64,000 nt of DNA from Streptomyces spongiicola (GTDB lineage Bacteria > Actinomycetota > Actinomycetes > Streptomycetales > Streptomycetaceae), in the NCBI RefSeq assembly GCF_003122365.1, contig NZ_CP029254.1, positions 5,047,501 through 5,111,500 of the forward strand. The letters are read 5' to 3'. The notes beneath the pieces are model-generated. The model saw only the letters and a program-made list of their open reading frames with translations, was not told the DNA's origin and did not search any database. The position numbers and the translations under genes are program-made. The first letter of the stretch is position 1. Each line of letters begins with the position of its first letter. Shown here in pieces: positions 55,475-64,000 of the stretch.

Positions 55475-56340
55475 CCGCTCGTACGCAGCCGCGCCGGCGG
55501 GGGCTGCTGCTGGCCGCGCCCGCCCTCGCCGTCGTCGGCTTCGCAGCCGCCGCACTGCTGCTCGCGGCCCGGGGCAGCCTCGCCGACGGTCTGGGCCGCG
55601 GCTGGGGCCTCTCCGCCTACGCCGACCTCCTCCGCGATCCCGCCCTCGACGGCTCCCTGCCGCTCAGCCTGGAGATCGCGGCGCTCAGCACCGCGGTGTC
55701 GGCCGCCGCCGCCCTCGCCGTCGTCGGCGCGGTGAGCGGCTCCCGGCGCGGCCGGGCCGCCCTCGACGCCGCCGCGCGGGCCACGCTCGCGGTCCCGCAC
55801 CTGCTTGCCGCCGCCGCGTTCGGTCTGCTCCTCTCGGGAGCGGGACTCCTCTCCCGCCTCGCCCGCGCCGCCGGGTGGACCGACGGGCCCGCCGACTTCC
55901 CCGCCCTCGTCGGCGGCCCCGGCCACACCGCCGTCCTGCTCACCTACGTGTGGAAGGAAGCGCCCTTCGTGACGGTCATGCTGCTGGCCGCCTACACCCC
56001 GGCCGTACGCGACCTGGAGACGGCGGCGCGCACCCTGGGCGCGGGACGGCTGAGCCGGCTCAGGCACGTCACACTGCCGCTGCTCGCCCCGGCGCTCACC
56101 GAGGCGTGCCTGCTGGTCTTCGCGTTCACCTTCGCGGCGTACGAGATCCCCGCGCTGCTGGGCGCCACCGCACCGCGGGCCCTGCCGGTGGAGGCCGTCG
56201 GCCTCTACCGGTCGGTGGAACTCGGCGACCGGCCGGGCGCCCTCGCCCTCGCGGTCGTCATCGGCCTGGTGATCGCCCTCGCGGCGACCGCCGCCGCCGT
56301 CGTCTCCCGCCGGCTGCTGCGCGCCAGGACCGGTCTGTGA
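55471..56340 (+). CDS. ABC transporter permease 1
   Basis: A 289-residue permease with six membrane helices and the EAA loop LETAARTLGAGRLSRLRHVTLPLLAPALTEA near residues 185-215 that contacts the ATPase. It begins with GTG overlapping the stop of the binding-protein gene by four bases. It corresponds to the first half of the E. coli YnjC double permease; here the halves are separate genes. Confidence 0.88.
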   Translation: MTARTQPRRRGLLLAAPALAVVGFAAAALLLAARGSLADGLGRGWGLSAYADLLRDPALDGSLPLSLEIAALSTAVSAAAALAVVGAVSGSRRGRAALDAAARATLAVPHLLAAAAFGLLLSGAGLLSRLARAAGWTDGPADFPALVGGPGHTAVLLTYVWKEAPFVTVMLLAAYTPAVRDLETAARTLGAGRLSRLRHVTLPLLAPALTEACLLVFAFTFAAYEIPALLGATAPRALPVEAVGLYRSVELGDRPGALALAVVIGLVIALAATAAAVVSRRLLRARTGL

Positions 56341-57377
56341 GGGGGGCACTGCGCCTCACGGGCGTCGCGCTGCTCGCCGGCTGGGTCGCGGCCCCCCTGC
56401 TGCCGCTGCTGGTCTGGGCCTTCACCGGGAGATGGGTGTACCCGGCGCTGGTGCCCCAGGAGCTCTCGGCCCGCGCCTGGGCCCGGGCCGCGGACCCGCA
56501 CCAGCAGGTGATCGCCGCGACGGGCACCTCGCTGGGGCTCGCGCTGGCCACCGCCCTGGCCGCCACCGCTCTCGGGGCGCTGGCGGCGCGGGGCCTGGTC
56601 CTGTACCGGCCGCCGGCCGCCGGGCTGATCCGCCTGGTGCTTCTCGCTCCCGTCCTGGTACCGCCGTTCGCCCTGGCCGTCGGCGTGCAGGAGGTCTTCG
56701 TACGGGCCGGGCTCGCCGACCGGCCGGCCGGGGTCGCGCTCGTCCACCTGGTCCCCGCCCTGCCGTACACGGTGCTCGTACTGATCGGCGGATACGCCGG
56801 CTACGACCTCCGCATGGAGCAGACGGCGCGCACCCTCGGGGCTTCGCGGTACGCGGTGCTCCGGCACGTGACCCTGCCCGCCCTCGCCCCGGCCCTGCTG
56901 GCCGCGGCGACACTGGCCTTCCTGGTGTCGTGGAGCGAGTACCTGATGACCGTGCTGGTCGGAGGCGGGGTGGTCACCACACTGCCGCTGCTGCTGTTCG
57001 CCACCGCGGCAGGCAGCGGGAACCAGGCACTCACCGCCGTCCTGGGCATCCTCACCTTCGTTCCGCCGGTCGTGCTGTTCGGCGCGACCGCGGCGATCAT
57101 GCGGCGCCATCGGGCGGTCTGGGCCGAAGCCGATCCGGCGGCCGCCGTCCCCGGTTCCGGTTCCGCCTCTCCTTCCGGCTCCGGCTCCGGCTCCGGTTCT
57201 GGCTTCGGTTCTGGTTCCGATCCCGGTTCTCCTTCGGGTTTCGTTCCCCGTTCCCGTTCCCGTTCCCGTTCCGGTTCCGGTTCCGGTTCCCGTTCCGGTC
57301 CTGGTCCCGGTCCTGCTTCCTCCGCAGCCGTTCCCGACCCCAGTCCCTCCGCCACCACTCCCGGAATCGACCGCTGA
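56337..57377 (+). CDS. ABC transporter permease 2 with low-complexity tail
   Basis: A 346-residue permease. Residues 1-265 hold six helices and the EAA loop [31 protein letters not shown]. The final 80 residues are a Gly/Ser then Arg/Ser repeat ([12 protein letters not shown]), a feature not seen in ordinary permeases and likely cytoplasmic. The GTG overlaps the preceding stop by four bases. It pairs with permease 1 in the importer. Confidence 0.88.
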   Translation: MRGALRLTGVALLAGWVAAPLLPLLVWAFTGRWVYPALVPQELSARAWARAADPHQQVIAATGTSLGLALATALAATALGALAARGLVLYRPPAAGLIRLVLLAPVLVPPFALAVGVQEVFVRAGLADRPAGVALVHLVPALPYTVLVLIGGYAGYDLRMEQTARTLGASRYAVLRHVTLPALAPALLAAATLAFLVSWSEYLMTVLVGGGVVTTLPLLLFATAAGSGNQALTAVLGILTFVPPVVLFGATAAIMRRHRAVWAEADPAAAVPGSGSASPSGSGSGSGSGFGSGSDPGSPSGFVPRSRSRSRSGSGSGSRSGPGPGPASSAAVPDPSPSATTPGIDR

Positions 57378-57382
57378 CCGCC

Positions 57383-58441
57383 ATGAGTAGCTCGTCCCCC
57401 GCCTCCTCCCCCGGCCTGCGACTGGAAGGGATCACCGTCACCTATCCCGGGCACCGTTCGCCCGTCCTGGACGGCCTCGACCTCGACGTCGCCGACGGGC
57501 GGCTGCTGGCCCTGCTGGGCCCGTCCGGATGCGGCAAGACCACCACCGTGCAGGTCGCCTCCGGCCTCCTCGCACCGACCAGCGGGGCCGTCCATCTGCG
57601 TGGCACCGATGTCACCCGGACCCCACCGGAGCACCGCGGCGCCGCGGTGGTCTTCCAGCAGCCCATGCTCCTGCCGCACCGCACGGCACTGGACAACGTG
57701 GCCTTTCCCGCCCGCGTCCGCGGCCGGACCCGCCGGGCCGCCCGCACGAGCGCCCTCGAACACCTGCGGCGCGTCGGCCTCGACGCACTCGCCGACCGCT
57801 ATCCCCGCCAGCTCTCGGGAGGGCAGGCCCAGCGCGTCGCCCTCGCCCGGGCCCTGGCCGCCGAACCGGCCGTGCTCCTGCTCGACGAGCCGTTCAGCGC
57901 CCTCGACCCCGGCCTGCGGCACACCATGCGCGACCTGCTTGCCACGGTCCAGCGGGAGTTGGCCGTGACCACCGTCCTGGTCACCCACGACCAGTCGGAG
58001 GCGGCCGCGGTCGCCGACAGCGTCGCCCTGCTCGGCCACGGCAGGCTCCTCCAGCAGGCACGCCCCGCGGACCTCTACGCCCGGCCGGCCTCCCTCGCAG
58101 TGGCGCGCTTCCTCGGTTGTGCCACCGCGCTGCCCGGCAGCGTCACTCCGCAAGGACGGTTCGCGTGCCCGCTGGGGGAACTGGAACTGCCCGGCGCGGT
58201 CACCCACCGGGGCACCGGACACCTGGTGATCCGTCCCGAGGCCGTCCGGCTGGACACCGGCCCGGACACCGTGCCCGCCGTGGTGCGCAGCGTGCGCCCG
58301 GAAGGCCCGTTCACGGCTCTCGTCGCCGACACCGCCGCCGGGCCCGTCCACGCACTTCTGCCGCCGGGGCCCCAGCCCGCCGCAGCGGAACACGTCCGGC
58401 TGCACCTGCCCGTCGCGCACCGCTGGGTCGTCGCCGGCTGA
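57383..58441 (+). CDS. ABC transporter ATP-binding protein (YnjD-like)
   Basis: A 352-residue ATPase with Walker [11 protein letters not shown] near residue 50, a Q-loop in [10 protein letters not shown], signature [15 protein letters not shown], Walker [14 protein letters not shown], and the H-loop in [13 protein letters not shown]-terminal TOBE-like domain (residues 260-350) suggests ligand-dependent regulation. The ATG lies five bases after the permease 2 stop, closing the importer operon. Confidence 0.92.
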   Translation: MSSSSPASSPGLRLEGITVTYPGHRSPVLDGLDLDVADGRLLALLGPSGCGKTTTVQVASGLLAPTSGAVHLRGTDVTRTPPEHRGAAVVFQQPMLLPHRTALDNVAFPARVRGRTRRAARTSALEHLRRVGLDALADRYPRQLSGGQAQRVALARALAAEPAVLLLDEPFSALDPGLRHTMRDLLATVQRELAVTTVLVTHDQSEAAAVADSVALLGHGRLLQQARPADLYARPASLAVARFLGCATALPGSVTPQGRFACPLGELELPGAVTHRGTGHLVIRPEAVRLDTGPDTVPAVVRSVRPEGPFTALVADTAAGPVHALLPPGPQPAAAEHVRLHLPVAHRWVVAG

Positions 58442-58653
58442 CGCTCCCCACCGGGGCGAGCGGCACGGCCGTGGCGCGGCCGTGGCACGGCTCGACTCCG
58501 GCCGCGGTCGTCGCGCCGTCCGCTCCGAACCGCCCTCTCAGACCCGCCCTCTCAGACCCGCCCTCTTCGAAGCGTCCGCTCCGAACCGTCCGCTCCGAAC
58601 CGTCCGCTCCGAACCGTCCCGTCCTCTATCGCGGTCGTCTCCGCATCGTCCCT
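58442..58653. repeat. Convergent gap with 14-bp repeats
   Basis: Between the ATPase gene and the convergent zinc-finger gene. It holds two CCTCTCAGACCCG units (58535-58560) and three CGAACCGTCCGCTC units (about 58574-58615), but no terminator with a clear tail and no gene. Confidence 0.6.
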
Positions 58654-58962
58654 TCAACGGGTGGGACCGCCCGGGCCGGGGTGGGCGATGCGGTGGGCGT
58701 AGCGCCGCAAGCGGACCGACGGGAGGGAGGAGGGGGCGCGCCGCGGGGTGCGCCGCAGGGACGTCTTGATCAGGTGGAGCAGTTGCAGGCTGCCGCTGCA
58801 CGCCCAGCAGCGGGAGATGTGAGCCGCCACCTCGGCCCGGCGCGCACCCGTGAGTTCGCCGTCGGCGTACGCCTCGACATCGCCGCGCAACCGCAGATGG
58901 CGTAGCCTCTCCCGGCACTCGGCCCACATCTGCTCGGGTCCGGGGGCGCGCCGCTTCCTCAT
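58654..58962 (-). CDS. Putative zinc-finger (zf-HC2) protein, second anti-sigma candidate
   Basis: A 102-residue protein. RGDVEAYADGELTGARRAEVAAHISRCWACSGSLQLLHLIKTSLRR (residues 26-71) matches the anti-sigma zinc-binding domain, with the HxxxCxxC site HISRCWAC. There is no membrane helix; the C-terminus is basic. ATG 58962 is chosen because the domain begins soon after it, although the frame stays open upstream. It is divergent from the ECF sigma gene and may bind a sigma factor or serve as a paralogue of the linked anti-sigma protein. Confidence 0.75.
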   Translation of the reverse strand: MRKRRAPGPEQMWAECRERLRHLRLRGDVEAYADGELTGARRAEVAAHISRCWACSGSLQLLHLIKTSLRRTPRRAPSSLPSVRLRRYAHRIAHPGPGGPTR

Positions 58963-59181
58963 GGGGCGGGAACCCGGTCGGCGGCGCGGGACATTCCACC
59001 GTCGGCGGCGCGTCCGCGCGAGCCTCCCGTCCCGCGTCCTCGCCCTACGTCCCGCGTCCGCGCGAGCACTCCGTCCCGCGTTCCCGCCTCCCGTCCCGCA
59101 CGCACGCACGCGCTCAGGGAAGCGGACGACGGCGGATGGGCGTGAGGGAATGCTCGGCGCCGCACGGAGGGTTCCCGTCGT

Positions 59182-59751
59182 GTGGAAGACGAAGTGACAG
59201 CGGCGCCGGACCCGGCCGACGCGCGGGGGAGGGCGTTCGCCACCCATGTGCTGCCAGAGGTGGAAGTGCTGCTGAGGGTGGCGACGACCCTGACCGCGCA
59301 GCCCGCCGACGCCGAGGACCTGGTGCAGGAGACGCTCCTGCGCGCCTACCGGTCCGTCGACCGCTTCGACGGCAGGCATCCCCGTGCCTGGCTGCTGACG
59401 ATCATGCGCAGGGCCGAGATCAACCGGCATCGGCGCCGCCGCCCGAACTTGCTCGACGATCCGGACGCCGACCTGGACCGGCTCAGCTCGACGGGCTCGG
59501 CCGGGTCCGCGGAGGAGGTGGTCGTCGGCGAGGCCTTCGACGAGGTGGTGGACTCCGCACTGTCCGGCCTGCCGGACAAGCACCGGCAGGTGGTGCAGCT
59601 GGTCGACATCGACGGCCTCACCTACGCCGAGGCCGCCCATCTGCTGGACGTGCCCGAGGGCACGGTGATGAGCCGCTTGCACCGGGCGCGCAAACGGATA
59701 CGAGCCCGCTTGGTGGCGGCCGGACTGGCACCGAAGCGAGGTGTGATGTGA
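59182..59751 (+). CDS. ECF-type RNA polymerase sigma factor
   Basis: A 189-residue group IV sigma factor. Region 2 spans residues 25-95 (ADAEDLVQETLLRAYRSVDRF, then HPRAWLLTIMRRAEINRHRRRR). Region 4 spans about 128-180 (ALSGLPDKHRQVVQLVDIDGLTYAEAAHLLDVPEGTVMSRLHRARKRIR). GTG 59182 has GGAGGG upstream. The next gene, overlapping by three bases, encodes a zinc-finger protein, so this is probably a sigma/anti-sigma operon responding to redox or metal signals. Confidence 0.9.
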   Translation: MEDEVTAAPDPADARGRAFATHVLPEVEVLLRVATTLTAQPADAEDLVQETLLRAYRSVDRFDGRHPRAWLLTIMRRAEINRHRRRRPNLLDDPDADLDRLSSTGSAGSAEEVVVGEAFDEVVDSALSGLPDKHRQVVQLVDIDGLTYAEAAHLLDVPEGTVMSRLHRARKRIRARLVAAGLAPKRGVM

Positions 59752-60071
59752 AGAAGCGTTCATGGTGGCGCCGACCCGCGGGCGAGCGCAGGATGAACTG
59801 TCTGCAGGTCGCCCGGCTGCTGCAGTCCTACCTCGACGGGGAGACGGACGAGGTCACCGCGCGCCGGGTCGCGGCGCATCTTGAGGACTGCCGCCGCTGC
59901 GGCCTTGAGGCTTCGGTGTACGCGGAGATCCGCGACGCGCTCTCCCGCCGGGGGACGCCGGACGCCGAGGCGGTCGCGCGGCTGCGCACCTTCGGCGAAG
60001 CGCTGCTGAGTGACCCGCCTGCCGCTGACGATGGCGGGGACCGCGGCGCGCCGCCGTCGGCGGGCGCCTGA
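59748..60071 (+). CDS. Zinc-finger (zf-HC2) anti-sigma factor
   Basis: A 107-residue protein with MNCLQVARLLQSYLDGETDEVTARRVAAHLEDCRRCGLEASVYAEI, the zinc anti-sigma domain with HLEDCRRC and an upstream cysteine at about residue 18. There is no membrane segment. The GTG at 59748 overlaps the sigma stop by four bases (GTGA). It likely holds the sigma factor inactive until its cysteine/zinc site is modified. Confidence 0.82.
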   Translation: MKKRSWWRRPAGERRMNCLQVARLLQSYLDGETDEVTARRVAAHLEDCRRCGLEASVYAEIRDALSRRGTPDAEAVARLRTFGEALLSDPPAADDGGDRGAPPSAGA

Positions 60072-60362
60072 CGGCCACCCTTTCCCGGCAGGCGCTCGGT
60101 GGGGACTCGGCAGGCGCTCGGTGGGCGCTCAGTGGGACTCGGTGGGGACTCGATGGGCGCTCGGCGATGGGGGCTCCCCGGCCACTGTGCCCCGGCCACC
60201 GCTCCCCGGTGGCGTCTGACGGCGGGTGCTTGACGACGGCTGCTTGACGACGGTCCCCGACGCCCGGTGACGCCTCGGACGACCGGACGACCGGACGCCC
60301 CGGCGCCCCGGTGCCCGAAGGCGGTCCGTGATGACCGGGCGGGGGTGCGGATGCCGAGCAGG
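60072..60362. repeat. Gap with GGGCGCTCGGTGGG repeats
   Basis: 291 bases between the anti-sigma gene and the convergent threonine-synthase-like gene. Direct repeats of GCGCTCGGTGGGGACTCGG type (60090-60165) and GACGACCGGACGACCGG (60276-60295) are present. There is no gene and no clear terminator. Confidence 0.55.
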
Positions 60363-61484
60363 TCACGCGCCGGGCGCGAGCCCCGTCTTCGCCCCCGCCC
60401 CGCACAGCGGCACCACTGCCGTGCGGTCCCCCAGGCCGTGCGCGCCGACGGCCGCCCAGCAGGCCGCGCCGGTGGGTTCGACGAACAGGCCGCGGGCGGC
60501 GAGGTCGAGCTGGGCGGCGCGGATCTGGTCGTCCGTCACCGTCAGGAAGGTGCCGCCGGAAGCCCGTACCGCGGACAGGATCTGACGGGCCCTGGGCGGG
60601 CGGGGGACGGCGATGCCCTCGGCGAGGGTGGGCGCCGCCGCCGACGGGGTGATGTCCTCCCGTCCGGCGCGGAACGCGGCGGCCAGCGGGGCGACCGCCG
60701 CCGCCTGCACGGCGATCACGGCGGGACGCCGTGCGATCAGGCCGTGCGCGTGCAGTTCCGCGACGGCCAGATGGGCGCCGAGCAGCAGGGTGCCGTTGCC
60801 GGCGGGCAGTACCAGGACGTCGGGCAGCCGGCCGTCGAGGTCCTCCCACACCTCGTACACGTAGGTCTTCGTGCCGTGCAGGAAGTACGGGTTGTGGGAG
60901 TGCGAGGCGTAGAAGGAGCCGTCCTCGTCCGCGGCCGCGTGCGCCCTGCGGGCTGCCGCCTCGCGGTCGCCGGGCACCAGCTCCGGGCGGGCGCCGTGGG
61001 CGGCGATCTGCTCGATCTTCTTCGGGGAGGTCGCTTCCGGGAGGTACACGGTGCAGTCGAGGCCGGCACGGGCGCAGTACGCGGCGATCGAGGTGCCGGC
61101 GTTGCCGCTGCTGTCGGCGATCACCCGGCGCGGCCTCAGGCGCCGCGCGAGTTCGGCGAGCATCACCGCGCCGCGGTCCTTGAAGGACAGGGTCGGCATG
61201 AGGAAGTCGAGCTTGGCGGTGACGGCGGCGGTGAGGGGCACCAGCGGAGTCCTTCCCTCGCCGAGCGAGACGGTCCCGGGGCCGCCGCCCGTGGCCCCGG
61301 TAGCGGCGAGCGGCAGTGCCTCCTCGTACCTCCACAGTGAACCGGCCCTCCCGGCGCAGGAGTTGCGGGGCACCGGGCCGGCGGTGAAGTCGAGGTCCCA
61401 GGGGCCGTGGCAGCGGGGGCAGCACCAGGCGAGGGACTCGACGGGGGAACGCGCGCCGCACACGGCGCACCGATAGTCCGTCAT
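60363..61484 (-). CDS. Threonine synthase-like PLP enzyme
   Basis: A 373-residue fold-type II pyridoxal phosphate protein. A four-cysteine N-terminal zinc-ribbon (CAVCG near residue 6, CCPRC near 22) precedes the PLP core with SLGEGRTPL, LSFKDRGAVML (Schiff-base lysine), ADSSGNAGTSIAAYCA (phosphate contact) and LPAGNGTLLLG (glycine loop). Actinobacteria have a second threonine synthase for methionine/threonine metabolism, so this copy may have a different substrate. ATG 61484; shadows extend upstream. Confidence 0.87.
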   Translation of the reverse strand: MTDYRCAVCGARSPVESLAWCCPRCHGPWDLDFTAGPVPRNSCAGRAGSLWRYEEALPLAATGATGGGPGTVSLGEGRTPLVPLTAAVTAKLDFLMPTLSFKDRGAVMLAELARRLRPRRVIADSSGNAGTSIAAYCARAGLDCTVYLPEATSPKKIEQIAAHGARPELVPGDREAAARRAHAAADEDGSFYASHSHNPYFLHGTKTYVYEVWEDLDGRLPDVLVLPAGNGTLLLGAHLAVAELHAHGLIARRPAVIAVQAAAVAPLAAAFRAGREDITPSAAAPTLAEGIAVPRPPRARQILSAVRASGGTFLTVTDDQIRAAQLDLAARGLFVEPTGAACWAAVGAHGLGDRTAVVPLCGAGAKTGLAPGA

Positions 61485-61678
61485 GTGATCCAGGATGGCG
61501 GTCGTGTGACCCGCGTGTGACGGTCCTACGCGCACTCTTGTGGGATTCCTATGGATCAGCCAACCTTTCGGGACGGCAGTGGTGCGGCGAGAGACGCGGC
61601 CACCCACCGCATTGTCTTTGTCATGCCCCTGCCGTATTCCCCCACGGAAACGCACCACTGATGAGGAGGATCCCTCAC

Positions 61679-63253
61679 ATGTTCGTGATGCGTCACTCGC
61701 GGAGAAGGCTGTCCGCGGCCAGCGCGACAGCCGTCGCCGCACTCGCCCTCGGTACCGTCTCCGCACTCCCGGCCACCGCCGCAGAGCCCGTGCCGGTGGG
61801 CGTGATCGAGAACGCGGGTGCCCCCGGCGCCGTCGCCGGCAGCTACATCGTCACCCTCGACGAGTCGGCCGCCGACGCCGGTTCCAAGGCGGGCAGGGCC
61901 CTCGCCGCGGAGTACGGCGCGAAGATCAAGAAGACCTACCGCGCCGCACTCAACGGATACGCCGTCGAGCTCTCCGAGGCCCAGGCCAGGAAGTTCGCCG
62001 CTGACCCCGCCGTCGAATCCGTCGTGCAGAACCGGGTGTTCACCATCTCCGGCACCCAGCCGAACCCGCCCTCCTGGGGACTGGACCGCATCGACCAGCG
62101 CGCGCTGCCGCTCAACCAGAGCTACACCTACCCCGACTCGGCGGGCGACGGCGTCACCGCGTACATCATCGACACCGGTGTGCGGATCACCCACTCCGAC
62201 TTCGGCGGCCGCGCCTCGTACGGCTACGACGCCGTCGACAACGACAACACGGCGCAGGACGGCAACGGCCACGGCACGCACGTCGCCGCCACGGTCGCCG
62301 GCGGCTCCTACGGCGTGGCGAAGAAGGCGAAGGTCGTCGGCGTCCGGGTGCTCAACAACTCCGGTTCCGGCACCACCGCCCAGGTCGTCGCGGGCATCGA
62401 CTGGGTGACGCAGAACGCGGTGAAGCCGGCCGTCGCCAACATGAGTCTGGGCGGCGGCGGTGACACGGCGCTCGACACCGCGGTCCGCAACTCGATCGCC
62501 TCCGGCATCACCTACGCCGTCGCGGCGGGCAACAGCAACGCGAACGCCTCCAACTACTCGCCCGCGCGGGTGTCCGAGGCCATCACCGTCGGGTCCACCA
62601 CCAGCTCGGACGCCCGCTCCAGCTTCTCCAACTACGGCAGCGTGCTGGACCTGTTCGCTCCCGGATCCTCCATCACCTCGGCCTGGCACACCGGTGACAG
62701 CGCGACCAACACCATCTCCGGCACCTCGATGGCCGCCCCGCACGTCGCCGGTGCCGCCGCGCTCCACCTGGCGGACAACCCCGCCGCCACACCGGCGCAG
62801 GTGTCCTCTGCCCTGACCGCCTCGGCGACCCCGAACGTGGTCGGCAATCCCGGCTCCGGATCGCCCAACCGGCTGCTGTACGTCGGCACCGGCTCCACCC
62901 CGCCCCCCGGACCGAAGTTCGAGAACACCGCCGACTACGCCATCAACGACCACTCCACCGTCGAGTCGCCCGTCACCGTCAGCGGCGTCGCGGGCAACGC
63001 ACCCGCCGCGCTGCAGGTGCCGGTCAACATCGTGCACACCTACATCGGTGACCTCCAGGTCCAGCTCGTCGCCCCGGACGGCAGCGCCTACACGCTGAAG
63101 TCGTACGGCACCGGCGGCAGCAGCGACAACATCAACACCACCTACACCGTGAACGCGTCCTCGGAGGCCGCGAACGGCACCTGGAAGCTGCGGGTGAGCG
63201 ACAACGCCACACGGGACACCGGCAAGATCGACTCCTGGGCACTGCAGTTCTGA
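61679..63253 (+). CDS. Secreted S8 subtilisin-like protease with P-domain
   Basis: A 524-residue exported protease. A signal peptide (residues 1-36, cleaved near ATAAEP) precedes an I9 propeptide (50-120, [20 protein letters not shown]). The S8 catalytic domain has Asp in [16 protein letters not shown], His in [15 protein letters not shown] and Ser in [14 protein letters not shown]-terminal P/Homo B domain (about residues 420-524, [20 protein letters not shown] to DSWALQF) closes the protein. ATG 61679 follows GAGGAGG. Confidence 0.94.
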   Translation: MFVMRHSRRRLSAASATAVAALALGTVSALPATAAEPVPVGVIENAGAPGAVAGSYIVTLDESAADAGSKAGRALAAEYGAKIKKTYRAALNGYAVELSEAQARKFAADPAVESVVQNRVFTISGTQPNPPSWGLDRIDQRALPLNQSYTYPDSAGDGVTAYIIDTGVRITHSDFGGRASYGYDAVDNDNTAQDGNGHGTHVAATVAGGSYGVAKKAKVVGVRVLNNSGSGTTAQVVAGIDWVTQNAVKPAVANMSLGGGGDTALDTAVRNSIASGITYAVAAGNSNANASNYSPARVSEAITVGSTTSSDARSSFSNYGSVLDLFAPGSSITSAWHTGDSATNTISGTSMAAPHVAGAAALHLADNPAATPAQVSSALTASATPNVVGNPGSGSPNRLLYVGTGSTPPPGPKFENTADYAINDHSTVESPVTVSGVAGNAPAALQVPVNIVHTYIGDLQVQLVAPDGSAYTLKSYGTGGSSDNINTTYTVNASSEAANGTWKLRVSDNATRDTGKIDSWALQF

Positions 63254-63262
63254 TCCCCGGAC

Positions 63263-63286
63263 CGCCGGACCCTGCCGGGTCCGGCG
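63263..63286 (+). terminator. First terminator after the protease gene
   Basis: Perfect 10-bp stem CGCCGGACCC (63263-63272)/GGGTCCGGCG (63277-63286) with a TGCC loop, ten bases after the stop. Confidence 0.8.
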
Positions 63287-63307
63287 CCTGACCCGGAGCC
63301 GAGTCGA

Positions 63308-63336
63308 GGGGCGGCCGCGCCGAGCGGCCGCCCCTT
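63308..63336 (+). terminator. Second terminator after the protease gene
   Basis: Perfect 11-bp stem GGGGCGGCCGC (63308-63318)/GCGGCCGCCCC (63324-63334), followed by TT. It stands in tandem with the first hairpin. Confidence 0.8.
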
Positions 63337-63357
63337 CCGCGTCATCCGGTCGCCCGC

Positions 63358-63640
63358 CGGGGCGCGACCCGAGGAGCCGGCGCGACCCGAGGAGCCGGCG
63401 CGACCGTAGGGCCGGGAGGAGCCGCAGCCCGGCGGCGGCACGACGGTCTGAGGCCCGCTTCGCCCGGCCCGCGGGCCGGGCTTCGCGCGGGAGGCAGCCG
63501 GCCCGGATGCGATGGCGTCCGGGCACCGGGGCGTCCAGGCGTACGCGTGTCCGGGTATCTCCGCGTCCCGGCGTCCCGGCGTCCCGGCGTCCCGGCGTCC
63601 GGGCACCGGGGGTCTGTGCACCGGGGGTCTGTGCATCGGG
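63358..63640. repeat. Short tandem repeats before the GntR gene
   Basis: Three GGCGCGACCCGAGGAGCC units (about 63359-63402), five 8-bp GCGTCCCG units (63562-63603) and two CACCGGGGGTCTGTG units (63604-63637). There is no gene in 63337-63833; an A/T-richer patch near 63755-63800 probably carries the GntR promoter. Confidence 0.7.
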
Positions 63641-63833
63641 CCTCGCCGTCCACGCGACGCACGCGGGCGAGGCCCGCTCCTCCCCGCCGGGCGCTCACCG
63701 GAGCGGTTCCCACCGCGGGAAGACGCAAGCCCGAGGGCGATCGTCGCTCTGCGTAGTTCGTTGGCTTATGCTTGCGGGGATCAACTGTCGGTTGCCACGC
63801 TGTTGCTGTCTGTCAACCTGTTGGGAGTGGCCA

Positions 63834-64000
63834 GTGACATTCGGTGAGCAGCCCGCCTATCTGCGCGTTGCGAGCGATCTCCGCCAGAAGATCGTCGATG
63901 GCTCGCTGCCGCCGCACACCCGCCTTCCCTCGCAGGCCCGGATCCGCGAGGAGTACGGGGTCTCGGACACCGTCGCGCTGGAGGCGCGGAAGGTGCTGAT
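63834..64000 (+). CDS. GntR-family regulator, N-terminal fragment
   Basis: The first 55 residues of a GntR winged helix-turn-helix protein run off the window end: EQPAYLRVASDLRQKIVDGSLPPHTRLPSQARIREEYGVSDTVALEARKVL. The pattern YLRVAxDLRxKI with LPSQARIREEYGVSD is that of the KorSA-like GntR regulators common in streptomycetes and in integrative elements. The GTG at 63834 follows GGGAG. The ligand domain is not visible. Confidence 0.85.
   Translation, partial: MTFGEQPAYLRVASDLRQKIVDGSLPPHTRLPSQARIREEYGVSDTVALEARKVL

Overview
The window is a high-GC chromosomal segment of a Streptomyces or a close relative. Third codon positions are almost all G or C, GTG starts and 4-bp GTGA/ATGA stop-start overlaps are frequent, and several families are typical of streptomycetes (WhiB-like regulator, DUF4245, DUF1707, DUF6542, SpoIIE/RsbU phosphatase fused to a kinase domain, LamG plus RHS secreted giants, polyphosphate glucokinase). 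About 55 protein genes are supported, two of them cut by the window edges. I saw no rRNA or tRNA.

Left part (1-22.9 kb), housekeeping and stress: the end of a prepilin peptidase, a cupin, a DUF2079 membrane protein, an aldo/keto reductase, undecaprenyl diphosphate synthase, a PIN-PhoH ATPase, a secreted lytic transglycosylase behind a structured leader, an AI-2E-type exporter, the peroxide module ahpD-ahpC/oxyR, an SPFH/ribbon-helix-helix pair with a palindromic operator candidate, a class A penicillin-binding protein, catalase, a PP2C phosphatase/ATPase whose N-terminus looks frameshifted, and a DUF402 protein.

Middle (21.5-37.5 kb), central metabolism: two unrelated fumarases (fumC and a class I Fe-S enzyme) separated by five 72-bp tandem repeats, then DUF1707, a WhiB-like regulator, glpX, DUF4245, a nitroreductase, xseB/xseA, ispH, ppgK, DUF6542, ychF and a VapBC-type toxin-antitoxin pair. 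Between xseA and ispH sits a small four-repeat array with an exact 61-bp period, the geometry of a type I-E CRISPR, but no cas gene is in the window.

Accessory region (37.5-49.6 kb): a nuclease-like remnant, a secreted LamG protein, and a 2138-residue RHS protein with a compositionally distinct 248-residue C-terminal tip. A 55-residue two-helix membrane protein, with a strong ribosome binding site and too short for routine gene calling, follows the tip; it is the best candidate immunity protein of a possible undescribed polymorphic toxin. A decayed IS4-type transposase follows.

Right part (49.6-64 kb): a flavin disulfide oxidoreductase, a methyltransferase, a TVP38/TMEM64 protein, a CDP-alcohol phosphatidyltransferase, and a complete ABC importer (lipoprotein, two permeases, ATPase). 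The combination resembles the poorly understood ydjXYZ-ynjABCDEF cluster of Escherichia coli. After it come an ECF sigma/anti-sigma pair with a divergent second zinc-finger protein, a threonine-synthase-like enzyme, a secreted subtilisin with a P-domain, and the start of a GntR regulator. Intergenic spaces are unusually rich in short-period tandem repeats (7, 8, 12, 14, 18, 26, 61 and 72 bp) and long perfect palindromes.
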